64,000 nt of DNA from Lingula anatina (lineage: Eukaryota; Brachiopoda; Lingulata; Lingulida; Lingulidae), in contig NW_019774125.1 of assembly GCF_001039355.2 (NCBI RefSeq), positions 254,967 to 318,966 of the forward strand. Direction: 5' to 3'. Each line of letters starts with the position of its first letter. The stretch's first letter is position 1. The notes under the pieces are model-generated. The model made no database searches. It saw nothing but the letters and a program-made list of their open reading frames with translations, and was not told the DNA's origin. Below, piece by piece: positions 23,001 to 35,100 of this stretch. Made by a program: the position numbers and the translations under genes.

Positions 23001-26000
23001 TTAGTTTTTGGTCATTTTAATCATTCGTCAAAATCTAACAATCAAAAAACGATTCAATAGTCAGTTACTGCAACTCAACAATCAGTCACCGCAACTCAAC
23101 AATCAGTTACTGCAAATCAACAATCTGTCGCGGACTTAACACCAGATGGCGCGCGCGCACCTTCAGCGATCTGAAACGTCCTTGACCTTTTCCGGAGCAC
23201 AGGCTTCAAACAACTGCACATGCGCGAAAAGTGCGGTGTTTGAAATAAACAAGTTGCAGTGAAAGCCTGGCGGTGTTTACCGGCTGGTTGATTTTATTTC
23301 ATTTGCTCTCTGGTGTCATTTTGCAAATTTATATTAGAAATGTTCTATTGATTTTATGTTGTAAAAAGTAAATCCGTCGGAATTCCTTAGAATAACATTT
23401 ATTTTACCTTCATTTTAAGGGGATTCCCATTATTTATAGTGTTATATGTGGCCCCAATGGGGATTTTCCGCCCCTCCCCACTCTTGATTAATAAAATTCT
23501 TCATGTGCCAGATTGAAAATGATATTACAAAATACATTCAAAATCGTAGGAATAGAAGGTTAATTGCCGATAATGCTGCGAGGGCATTCTTGTGCGAGGG
23601 CGAATTTGGCCAATATAATTTTTTAAACTTCATCTCCCGGTTTTGGAGCGCATTGTACTGCACGTACTAATTCGTAGGAAGCTTTCACTCACTATCGTTC
23701 ACTTACGCTCACTTACACAAGTAACCTTTCACTCTCACGATCGATCCCAGATGCGAATGACTAAAACTACACGTAAGTGTGTGCGCCAGAAACCAAGTCA
23801 ACCACAAGGATAAATCAATGTAACGATGCTTTATACAACAACTGACCAGTTAAACGATTTATTCGTTGACGCTTGAAGCTACATATACTAAGTGAAGTCT
23901 CCAACTCTTAACTCGTCAGCTTCGTACTCCGTCGCTTCCAATCTCCTTCCTCGCTGCTTCCTTCTACATGTCTCCTGTATATCTCTCAAGGTATTGCTTA
24001 TATCCTTCTTCCTTATCTACCTGTATGGTCCATGACGCAAACTTTAACTACCTTTAATTGTATAATTAATTTATTTACCTCGGCGTCATACCCAGAGACC
24101 GCTCAAAAGCTACTAGACTACAAGACATTACGTCATATACGACTTCGTATGATCTTTATGTTGGACCCGACAGCATGTTTTAATCTTTGAAAGCGAAGCA
24201 ATGGAACCAAACAATACGATGCAATATGTATTCTCATAAAAAATGCTATTTTAGATAAAGAACAGCATGGAGTAGGGCCTACATCGAAATGCGACTCGTT
24301 TATTACTATGATCTTCAATAATAGTTAATATAAAATATACTTTATTATAAGTTCTTGTTCCCGGCCTATTTACTAACTTAATTGATTTTTTTAGTATTTG
24401 TAGATTAAAGACACAAAAGTTGTCTGGTTTCATTTAGAGGAACAACATATTGTTCGTGTGCTGCATAATATGCGGAATATTGAAAACATGGAAAAGGTCA
24501 AGGACGTTTCAGATCGCTGAAGGTGCGCGCGCGCCATCTGGTGTTAAGTCCGCGACAGATTGTTGATTTGCAGTAACTGATTGTTGAGTTGCGGTGACTG
24601 ATTGTTGAGTTGCGGTAACTGACTTTTGAATCGTTTTTGATTGTTAGATTTTGACGATTAGATTAAAATGACCAAAACTAATTTAGTAGAATTAAGTTTA
24701 GATAGTTAAAGTAGGTTTTGGCTGTTAAATAGTGCCGATAGATTGTTGAATTGACGTCACACATTTTCATAGGCATGTTTAACAAACCATTAGATGTACG
24801 TTATAATTTATGTGAAGTACTTTTATGCAAATATTGTAGGTAGTGCATTTGAATGTTTTCCATTCTGTGGATTGCAGTATACATATCGATAGTGAGGTTA
24901 TGTGTAAAATCCAACATAGAAAATATATTATCATATAAAGAAGTATCTTGTTAAGATTTCTATACTTGCAGCTATTGGTACGACATGCCCTGACCCTGGG
25001 AGTGGGGAAAATACAACGGCGTATTTACAATCCCAGGCTTACAACATTGGGGATGTAAAACAATATACATGTATCAAGGGACATTTTCTCGAGAACAACT
25101 CCACATCAAAGGCAATACTTTGTCAAATCGACGGTAGATGGAATGATACTGCTGCCCAGTGTAAACCAGGTCATTGTACGCCACCGGATGTCGGTAACAA
25201 CGCAACGTCATCTAAAATACCACCATACCACGTGCACCAACACGTGGACTTTGAATGCCCCACCGGTCACTTTTTTCCTAATGGTACTTCCATAAAGACG
25301 ATCACTTGTTCTACGAATCTAACATTCAACGCATCCATCCCAAATTGCTTTCGAGTGCAGTGTCAACTGCCGAAGAATTTGACACACATGAAACCAAGAG
25401 ACAGTGGACCGCATCTCTTCGAAGACCGCGTTCATTTAGATTGTGATACCGGGTACGTGCTACCTGTCACTAACCAAACATCTGTCAATTTAGTTTGCAT
25501 GGAAAGTGGCAACTTTAACCAAACTATGCTACCTGCATGTGAACCAAGGTCTTGTCCTTTACCTACTTATAACGAAAACACAACAATGGACGGGGCAGCA
25601 AGTTTCACGTATCCAGGCTCTAAATCGTACCGCTGTCCTAAGGGCTATTCATTTCCTGGCAAGCAAGACGTAATAACTGTTGAATGTCAAGCCGATGGAA
25701 ATCCGAGTAGGGATAGCGTACCAATTTGTTCACCTGTGTACTGCAATGATATAGGATCTTTACCCAGGAACCTCAGTGTATCGCCAACGGGACCGTACCT
25801 TTATGGAAGTAAAGTCAATGTGACATGTCCAGATGGTCTTAATATGGGCGCTGATGCACGTTACGTCACGCTGAGTTGTGGACGTGATGGCACTTGGGAA
25901 GGTACATTACCTGAGTGTTTTAAGACCAATGGTCAAAATGCGGACAGAATGACCGGACAGCCAGGTGGGTAATCGTTGCTTAATAACCTTGTAGAACTGA

Positions 26001-27419
26001 ATCTGGATAAACTAAAGCTGTACAATAAAACAATGTCACTATTTTAACGCAGAAGTAAAGTTTCCGTTAATGGTTCAGAAAGTACCATCCAACAGACAGA
26101 TTACACAAACGCTTCTGTTTCCAAAATTAAATTATGTTGATCAGATGTTTAGAATTCACCATTTTCTCCCACTTTTCAGAAAACATAGCGGCAATATCAG
26201 CAGGTGGTGGCACAGCAGCGGTTGTCGTAATCCTGGTTGTTGTAGGATTTGGACTAGTATACTGGAGACGAAGGTACAGTGTTCTTTTAATAGAAGCAAT
26301 CAAAGGGTACTACATTACGCATCTGCTATTAATAAAAACAATTAAAAATGAAAAAGAAGTAAATATTTCAATAATTACAAAGATATATCTGTTTCTGATC
26401 TGATTAATGACTTAAGTGTTTAAGTATTGGGGTTAACATACGTTTTTTTTTTCGCATTATGAACAGATTCTACATTTATAAAAACAATAAAAGGTAGAAG
26501 AAGAAAATTATTCAATAACAACAAAGCCATACCTGACTTTAATCTTTGATTAGTGACTTAAGCGTTTAAGTTTTGGGTTTCATACGACATTTTTCAAAGG
26601 GAAAACACCTTCACAAGACTACATGGTAATTATTATTTCTTAAACCAGGGCTGTGACAGAAAACGAATAGCCACACCGTGCTTTATTCCTTGTGAACCCA
26701 CGACACGCCATAGTGCACGAATACATGACATGGGGCACTCGCGGTCTATTTATTCTACTAGAGACGTGTTTTTAACTCAAATAAAACTCTCATTGCGAAG
26801 CTTTACGCAAAAGAGGAAGAGACCATCTGCTCTTTTCTTATTTTATTTTATTTTTCATCATAACATGCAATATTTTGATTTCAGAGGCAAAGAGAAAAAT
26901 TATTCTTCACAAGACCATAAAAATCAACCATCATCTTCCCATCGACCAAGCGACGCTTACAACGACAGCCAAGATGTTTCTGAGACTGGCTTTTCCTCCG
27001 GCGTCGTTTCTTCCCCAAATGCATCAGACGATGTAAAGATGCACATGGAGGCAAACGAACAAGAAAGTACAAAAGCTGACATGTACGCCGTCCCAGAAAG
27101 GAAGAAAAAAGCCAGAGCATGTACAGCCTCAGATATAGAGGGCGACAGTGTGCAGAACCTCAGCGATCTGTACGCTGTGCCAGAGAGGAAGAAAAAGACA
27201 AATGCACAACCCAGTGCAATCCAAGGTACCAGTGAAGCTGACTCTGATGATTACCAGTTGGCAACGCACTTCGGTGATGACGTGTCAGATGACGACATGC
27301 GGATGGTAGAGAATGACCTATATGAAGATAGTGATGGCAGGCCAACTGACGCCACTGGAGAGGGAGAGCCCTCTTCAGAAGGCGTTGTTTTTAGAGAAAA
27401 TAGCATATATGGCTCATAA
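20072..27419 (+). CDS. Receptor gene C: PAN-EGF-5xCCP-TM protein with tandem YAVP tail (7 exons)
   Basis: Exons: 20072-20168, 21561-21668, 21967-22203, 22661-22759, 24972-25964, 26180-26273, 26885-27419; 720 aa in frame. Signal peptide; four-Cys segment; PAN (EQCVHGC, CYAVDWN, CWFH); EGF-like (CICHVGYTGDTC); five CCP modules (TCPDPG, HCTPPD, QCQLP, SCPLP, then YCND starts); TM about 519-540; basic stop-transfer; 178-residue tail. Tail tyrosines: YNDS 568, YAVP 610, YAVP 639, YQLA 666, YEDS 689, YGS 718. The two YAVPERKKK units sit in a ~29-residue internal repeat. YxxP is a known ligand class for Crk-type SH2 domains, which suggests adaptor signalling. Introns carry two transposon insertions absent from gene B. 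It appears to be the most complete of the three genes; all exon phases agree with A and B. Confidence 0.87.
20906..21083. mobile_element. 178-bp MITE with 14-bp TIRs and 5-bp target duplication
   Basis: The ends CAGGCCCGTAGCCA and TGGCTACGGACCTG are inverted copies with one mismatch, flanked by GGTAT on both sides (20901-20905 and 21084-21088). Gene B at the same place in intron 1 reads straight through (AAGTTCAGGTGTTCTCGATA), an empty site. The interior is low-complexity (AAAAGGGG, poly-C) with no ORF. A degraded relative may sit near 39061 (AGGCCTGTAGGCAGGGAAAG). Confidence 0.85.
22924..24758. mobile_element. 1.8-kb foldback transposon with ~270-bp inverted arms
   Basis: The left arm 22924-23193 and right arm 24491-24758 are near-perfect inverted copies, beginning GACGTCAATTCAACAATC and ending CCTTGACCTTTTCC. 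Each arm contains three head-to-tail 21-bp units of the type CAGTTACTGCAACTCAACAAT, like subterminal transposase-binding repeats. The interior (about 1.3 kb) has no long ORF and includes a copy of the repeat also found at 4.2-4.7 kb. Gene B intron 4 aligns on both sides (TCCATAGGCATGTTTAACAAA against TCATAGGCATGTTTAACAAA) without the insert. GACGTC at both ends may be target duplication or part of the palindromic termini. Confidence 0.85.
23650..24010 (+). repeat. Interspersed repeat copy nested in the foldback element
   Basis: Matches two segments at 4.2-4.7 kb, one of them inverted. Shared words include GAAACCAAGTCAACC and GACCAGTTAAAC. No coding capacity seen. It either belongs to the foldback element's internal sequence or was inserted into it. 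Confidence 0.6.
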
Positions 27420-27469
27420 AGTCAAAGGGATCATTCCCAGACCCTATCGTACTAACTGTTGGTCGATCT

Positions 27470-27640
27470 ATCTGCGATTCTCGCTAAATTGCTATCAACT
27501 TAAGCGGCTAAAAAGTCTCCCATGTCTATACTTAAGTTGTTTGGGGGTAATTTATTATCGTTTAGCAGCTTCAATAGGCGTGCCAGACATTTTTGCCGCT
27601 TAAGCTGAAAGCAATTTAGCGAGAAACCCCTCGGAGATGG
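27470..27640. mobile_element. Palindromic MITE-like element downstream of gene C
   Basis: Arms 27479-27508 (TCTCGCTAAATTGC, TTAAGCGGC) and 27595-27624 (GCCGCTTAAG, GCAATTTAGCGAGA) are inverted copies. The centre has GGGGGTAATTTATTATCG. A half copy lies after gene B (about 19195-19320), and a diverged relative with arms CTAAAGTGCAAT / ATTGCACTTTAG and GGGGGTAATAAA lies at 60423-60534. No ORF. Confidence 0.7.
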
Positions 27641-30158
27641 GTCGGTCCTGTTATATCGATCTACATGTAGGTATGGGAACCCAGTCAAAGTCTCAGAGGC
27701 AGCGCTGCTAACACAACAATAAGCTACCAGCATAACAGTGTATAACTCTGTGTATGATGATTAAATTAAATATATTGCCAATATTATTGATATTAGTAAT
27801 ATGAAATACTTATATGTAGGTTGTTTTTCATATTTTGCAAAATGTGCACTGATAGTTAAACTTCCATTTGGCCTTCCTGTTCATTTTGATTTCCTTAAAT
27901 AGTCTTTATTGTATATGTTTAATAACACCAGGCTTTACTAAGCCAGTCATTTTTCGTCACGGCTTGCTACCCGTGATATTATTTTCAATCCATGTGAGTA
28001 ACGCTTCGAACATTCCACGAGATATTAATTTGTCGTGACAAAAAGCTTATTGAGATATCTACGTACCGGGGTATATGTGTCCATTTCCTTGGGTTCAACA
28101 CGTTTGTCAAGCACAAAACTGTGTTCCAGACTCTTAATTGATTAATTAACAAAGGGAATATTACCAGGGTCCAAAATCACAAATACAGTGTAGTTATATC
28201 GCAAGGTCAGTAAAATTTGAATGAAAAAATCCTTTAACTCAAAATGTTCTAGCTATTTTTTATCCTTTTTTATTAAAACGGAAACGCCCTTCCGACTTTC
28301 AATTCTATTTTATTTTTCTATTGAGTTGATTTTCATCAATCTTTAGTGAAAGGTTCATCAATAAACTTCAAGAAAAGTAAAACATATCTGCCTAAATATT
28401 GGTTAGTGTGAAGCATCTCTGAATTAATTTCTTTTAAATTGTGATTTGACAAAACAGCTGACATAAACAAAAGCACCTGGCTGTAGCATGCATTTTATTT
28501 CATTGCCTAACACCTAAAGTAGAATAGTGCTGACATATCAATTCTTATTTTAAGCACCTTGTATGGTTGTGCTAGAAGATAACTCCAAAAGACACAAAAA
28601 GCTAGTGCTGGCAAATGTATTTAGAAATCTTCTCACTGTATTGTTAGGCTTCGGAGAAAATTACAGACAGAGATCAAAATTTTCGATAGAAATTATGACA
28701 AGCTGCACACGTCTGTATTGTTTTGCGTTTAACACCCCAATAAAACTCTCTTTGTAAACGTTAGTTATATTTTACGTCCTCAGACCATGGCCAGTTCAAT
28801 TGGTTAAACCGCTTTTCCCTTAGGCTGCTCTGTCCTCAAAAAGAAGCCAGTTGATATTAAAATATAGGAGCCATTGTTGTCATTCAAACTACGGCGTGAC
28901 ACAAGCATTTATTTCTGACGCGGACAATTTCATGTAATGCAATACTCTCAAACAGCTTCCAGCTTAAAAGATACGTTTTACTAGGCCTTCAATGATGTTT
29001 TAATCTGGTACATTCCAGCGTGTCCGAACAATGACCTTTCTATTCCGTAGGTCACTGGGCAATTAACCCACCCCCGTCTTAAGTTTGTTTGCTGGCGGTT
29101 TAGGTCGCCCGAGACCTTTACAAAACGAGGATGCCCATTATCCTTGTATCACGATTCACCTCACAGTATGTAGTATTATAGAGTGTTTCAAAAATACGTG
29201 GACCTGTCGTGAATTCATTAGATACAATACTGGTATGTCACTTAAATTGTAGATGTATAATATAAAAACACATTAAGAATTGTATGCGCATAATCCCCGT
29301 TTGCACTGAAAAAATTGTGTTTATTACCTAATTGAATTTTAAGGTTAAGTTATGAAGAAGGAAATAATTGCCCCCCTCCCCCTCTGCACTTTTCTCAGCC
29401 TCATGAGTACAGGTTAAGTGTAGTGTAATTAGCATTTACTCGTAGTACTATATAGCAGTAAAGTGCTCGTATTTATCTCAAACTACAGCGTTTCCTATTG
29501 GTTTTATGAAGACTAAACTGCCGAGAGAATGTATATAGAGGCACATATATATGTATGTATATATGTATATGAACATATTTACTTAATTACTGCGCGTACA
29601 AACGTATTTATAAGCCTATTCCACACCCTTCACTGAAAAAAATCGGTCTTTCTCCAAGGTTATTTCCAAGGATCATGTCCCGAAAATGTTGATAATGATA
29701 TCCACCTTGTATGCCTCTTCAAACCTTTCTTACCCTGTTATGTTCATCTAAAAGGAGCTTTTCTATCATATATCGTATTACGATTGATCTCCATTGTGAA
29801 GATGTAGGGACGGATCACTTTTACTCGAACAAACCGCAATACTGACTTATACTTTCCTTGCATTTTTGCTAGTGGAATGTTTACATTCGTGCATCCAGGA
29901 CAATGCCGTTCAGATTGAATACTCACAGGCCAAATAACTTAAAAACGTGTCTTATTGTCAAATAATCCCATTATTAAGAGTTTACCGAGCATGTCCCGCA
30001 GACAGTTTTGCGAAGCGAGAGGTGCCCCATGAATCTTCTTAAGTATCAAGGCATTCAAAGAATGAAATTTATTCAATAAGAAGGGATTGAGTTTGGCAAG
30101 CAATTCAGTTCTGTCGTAGAAGTTCTAAAGGACGCAGGACTTCTGTCTCTCTGTAAGG
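27641..30158. other. Intergenic between receptor array and chitinase fusion gene
   Basis: About 2.5 kb with no recognisable gene on either strand; frames are short and low-complexity. The part just before 30159 is presumed promoter and 5' UTR of the LPMO-chitinase gene, but no clear TATA box is seen. Confidence 0.5.
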
Positions 30159-30306
30159 ATGCGGCAGTTTACAGCGCTAATGCTTTGGTCTCTATGCATT
30201 GTTGTGCTGCAACTTTGTCGTCAGGCGCACAGTCATGGCAAGATGACGTCACCAGAGCAGAGAGACCCCAGAAACACTGGTGTCAACTGCGGGGGACTGT
30301 GGGTTA

Positions 30307-30339
<33 letters not shown>

Positions 30340-32098
30340 GCATACTGAATGGCACTTTTTTTACTTTGTTTTTAATAATAATAATAATAATTATAATAAT
30401 AATGGACTAAGTTTTACTCACTATTTAAACTGTAATTATAAATATACGTTTATGTAAACAATAAGGTGTTTTCACATACAGAGTAATAATAATTATCGAT
30501 AATGATCAATTAATGCGTAGAAAATGGAAAACAATGTTTCCCCAAAATTATATTATACTTTCCAGTATCAGACGCAGAATGGTGGTAGATGTGGAGTGTG
30601 CGGTGACCCAGTGGGAGGGCCTTTCAAACACGAGACCCCAGGTGCGATTGTGAAGACGTACCAACAGGTAATAAATAATGTTAAAAGTCCCACCAAAATA
30701 TCTCCATTTCAAGAACAACTAGTTTACCTAGATTCCATGATTCCAGAGAGAACTAAGCTCTCCTAATTTAGGTATTTTATATTGAATTGAAAGATTGTTT
30801 TTTTGTAATGAAAGGCCCATAAATGCAGTGAAATAGCTCTTCAATCGAAACATTAGTGTGGAAATAAAAAGAAACCTTTTGTTATGTTGCATGGCATTTC
30901 ATTGAACTGACGTTATGGATCATATGTCTAACGATCCGGTTATACATTAAAAAGACATGAGCAGAGGTGGCTATATTGATGTTAACATCACTTGCTTCTT
31001 GTATTCTTCAGGGAGAGACATTCAACGTTACACTTGTTATAACGGCAAAGCACAAAGGTTGGCACGAGTTTCGAATCTGCGACAACAAGTTCAGGGTGAC
31101 CCACGAGTGCATGAATAAAAACCTTTTACAAATACCACTAAAAGATGACACGTTAGTCACTCGCATCTTTGAGCCAGATGACAGACGGTTAGTTTGCTGA
31201 TATATTATCCGTCAAAAGCGTGTATTTTTATATAGTATTGAATTGAAAGTTCGAGTACATGATTATATGAGCCGTTTAAAGAATGATCCACCAAGTAAAC
31301 ATTTTATATGCCATACAGTGTAGTTTCGTGAACCGCGGGATTTATCGTTTATCATTTAATAATTTAATAAAAACGAAGACAACAAAAGCAGTTCGAATGG
31401 CAGAATGTGCAAAATGCACATTATTTGATTAAAGATACCAACAGCACGTGACCCAGGCATTTACAATTAAGCATACATAACATAAACTATAAACATAAAA
31501 CATATATGCACTTATTCGTTAAGTAGGGCCGGCTGTTATTATTACACAATGAATAAAGGCAGACAAAAAAATTATAAAATGCTATCTTCAATACGATGCA
31601 TACTGTCTCACACGCATATTCTTGAAGTTAGGTGGGATGTTATTTAATTTCAGTTTCGTCAGCTCAACTATGTACCCGTTCGAGGACAGTAGGGCCACTT
31701 TAGTGATACCGGTCAAGTTACCGCCAGATCTGACCTGTGACCATTGTGTGTTCCAGTGGAAGTGGCACTGCGGTGAGTTGGCGTCTTCTAAGAAAGTTTA
31801 TAGACCGGTTGTTTTTAAAAAAAAATTGATAATGTCCTACATGTATTAATCACCAAACGAGGCATAATTTGTATTCAAACGTAAATATGTATTTTATTGC
31901 AACGTTTGTTTTTTAATTATATTAAGTACATACAATATGTGCTGAAACGATTCATTATGTACACATGCATTTTGTCAAATATAAGTTAATGACGTTGAAA
32001 TTCAGTACGCACGACATATTTTACCACAGGTAATAACTTCTGGAGAGACATAGACAATGTACCCCAGGAGGAGTTTTTCGGNGGGGGACTGTGGGTTA

Positions 32099-32131
<33 letters not shown>

Positions 32132-35100
32132 GCATACTGAATGGCACTTTTTTTACTTTGTTTTTAATAATAATAATAATAATTATAATAATAATGGACT
32201 AAGTTTTACTCACTATTTAAACTGTAATTATAAATATACGTTTATGTAAACAATAAGGTGTTTTCACATACAGAGTAATAATAATTATCGATAATGATCA
32301 ATTAATGCGTAGAAAATGGAAAACAATGTTTCCCCAAAATTATATTATACTTTCCAGTATCAGACGCAGAATGGTGGTAGATGTGGAGTGTGCGGTGACC
32401 CAGTGGGAGGGCCTTTCAAACACGAGACCCCAGGTGCGATTGTGAAGACGTACCAACAGGTAATAAATAATGTTAAAAGTCCCACCAAAATATCTCCATT
32501 TCAAGAACAACTAGTTTACCTAGATTCCATGATTCCAGAGAGAACTAAGCTCTCCTAATTTAGGTATTTTATATTGAATTGAAAGATTGTTTTTTTGTAA
32601 TGAAAGGCCCATAAATGCAGTGAAATAGCTCTTCAATCGAAACATTAGTGTGGAAATAAAAAGAAACCTTTTGTTATGTTGCATGGCATTTCATTGAACT
32701 GACGTTATGGATCATATGTCTAACGATCCGGTTATACATTAAAAAGACATGAGCAGAGGTGGCTATATTGATGTTAACATCACTTGCTTCTTGTATTCTT
32801 CAGGGAGAGACATTCAACGTTACACTTGTTATAACGGCAAAGCACAAAGGTTGGCACGAGTTTCGAATCTGCGACAACAAGTTCAGGGTGACCCACGAGT
32901 GCATGAATAAAAACCTTTTACAAATACCACTAAAAGATGACACGTTAGTCACTCGCATCTTTGAGCCAGATGACAGACGGTTAGTTTGCTGATATATTAT
33001 CCGTCAAAAGCGTGTATTTTTATATAGTATTGAATTGAAAGTTCGAGTACATGATTATATGAGCCGTTTAAAGAATGATCCACCAAGTAAACATTTTATA
33101 TGCCATACAGTGTAGTTTCGTGAACCGCGGGATTTATCGTTTATCATTTAATAATTTAATAAAAACGAAGACAACAAAAGCAGTTCGAATGGCAGAATGT
33201 GCAAAATGCACATTATTTGATTAAAGATACCAACAGCACGTGACCCAGGCATTTACAATTAAGCATACATAACATAAACTATAAACATAAAACATATATG
33301 CACTTATTCGTTAAGTAGGGCCGGCTGTTATTATTACACAATGAATAAAGGCAGACAAAAAAATTATAAAATGCTATCTTCAATACGATGCATACTGTCT
33401 CACACGCATATTCTTGAAGTTAGGTGGGATGTTATTTAATTTCAGTTTCGTCAGCTCAACTATGTACCCGTTCGAGGACAGTAGGGCCACTTTAGTGATA
33501 CCGGTCAAGTTACCGCCAGATCTGACCTGTGACCATTGTGTGTTCCAGTGGAAGTGGCACTGCGGTGAGTTGGCGTCTTCTAAGAAAGTTTATAGACCGG
33601 TTGTTTTTAAAAAAAAATTGATAATGTCCTACATGTATTAATCACCAAACGAGGCATAATTTGTATTCAAACGTAAATATGTATTTTATTGCAACGTTTG
33701 TTTTTTAATTATATTAAGTACATACAATATGTGCTGAAACGATTCATTATGTACACATGCATTTTGTCAAATATAAGTTAATGACGTTGAAATTCAGTAC
33801 GCACGACATATTTTACCACAGGTAATAACTTCTGGAGAGACATAGACAATGTACCCCAGGAGGAGTTTTTCGGTTGCGCCGATATCAGAATAGAGGGCCC
33901 TGCGACCACCTTACGGCCTTCGTCGACCCCACCTCCACCTTTACCAACTCTTCAACCAGGGGAACCAAAACCAGGTACTTTGTGGTTGTACCCGGAATAT
34001 AATAAGATGTACCCGGTATGATAATTGTTAATTAATAGAGATGTAAAAGTGCTTGATTTTTGTCGGAATCGGTCAAATGAATTTAGAAAATCTTTAGGCC
34101 AAAAAGGCGGTTTAAGGCATTGGACGTCTCATGGCAATTTGTGATGAATTAATTTCATTAAATTTAGAAATATACGATATCCTAAACAAGTAATGCATCA
34201 AGGAAAAGAAATGTTTTACAAAACACTACCTTGTATCACAGAATCAGTTGAGTTAATGAATATTCGCATTATGATAAACGGGAAATTCCACTACATTATA
34301 TCCCTTCAGCTAATTTTTTTTTTCTCGAAATTTTGGCACGTCTATTTGACCCTATTCGCTTCAAGATACATGTATTTGCCGTGATGTACAATTGCTTTTT
34401 GTTTTGCTCTCTCTCGTAAACTTGGAATATATAAAAAAGGAGATTTACTTATATGACAGCATGTCACAATGGCATTGCCATAAGCTAATGTTCAAGGGTT
34501 AATGCAGTTGTCCTAGGCATATATCCTCGTTATCAATCACCGCAGGTACCATGAAGGTTGGCTGTTGGTTCACCAATTGGGCACAGCATAGAGCAGGGGG
34601 CGGACGATTTGGACCACAGGACATAAATCCTTATGTGTGTACGCATATATTTTATGCTTTCGCCAAGGTGCAATGGGACGGCAGAGCTTTCACATTAAGG
34701 CAGACAGAACCGAACGACCCAGGTAAGTAAAACTGCAATAGCAAGGACATGGGGTGGGGGTGGGGGGGGGGGAGGCAAATGTGTTTAATTCGGTCTAAGT
34801 TGTGCTGACCAAGAATGTTTTTTTTTACTTTTTTGCCTCTTCCTGTGTCGACAGCCCTATAGAGTTGTCTAATGGTCCTCTCATGGGAGATTATTTTCAT
34901 ATACAGTAAATGTGCATGTTTCACCAAGAAGACGATGCATATTGTCATTCACTTAAATTCTGTATTTACTGGTACATCGTCCAATCTGTCAAATTATTGT
35001 AGAATATACTGCATGTATATTTGTAGACAACATGGAGCAGGTCGTGAAACTAAAACTCCGTAACAAAGACCTGAAGGTTCTTCTGGCAGTCGGTGGATGG

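Noticed and set aside
28563-28757. 64-aa ORF in intergenic DNA
   Set aside because: No signal, domain or splice context; typical of chance frames.
32316-33641. Second set of LPMO exons as a separate gene or exon duplication
   Set aside because: Identical to 30524-31849 at an exact 1,792-base offset with an N at the joint; best explained as assembly duplication.
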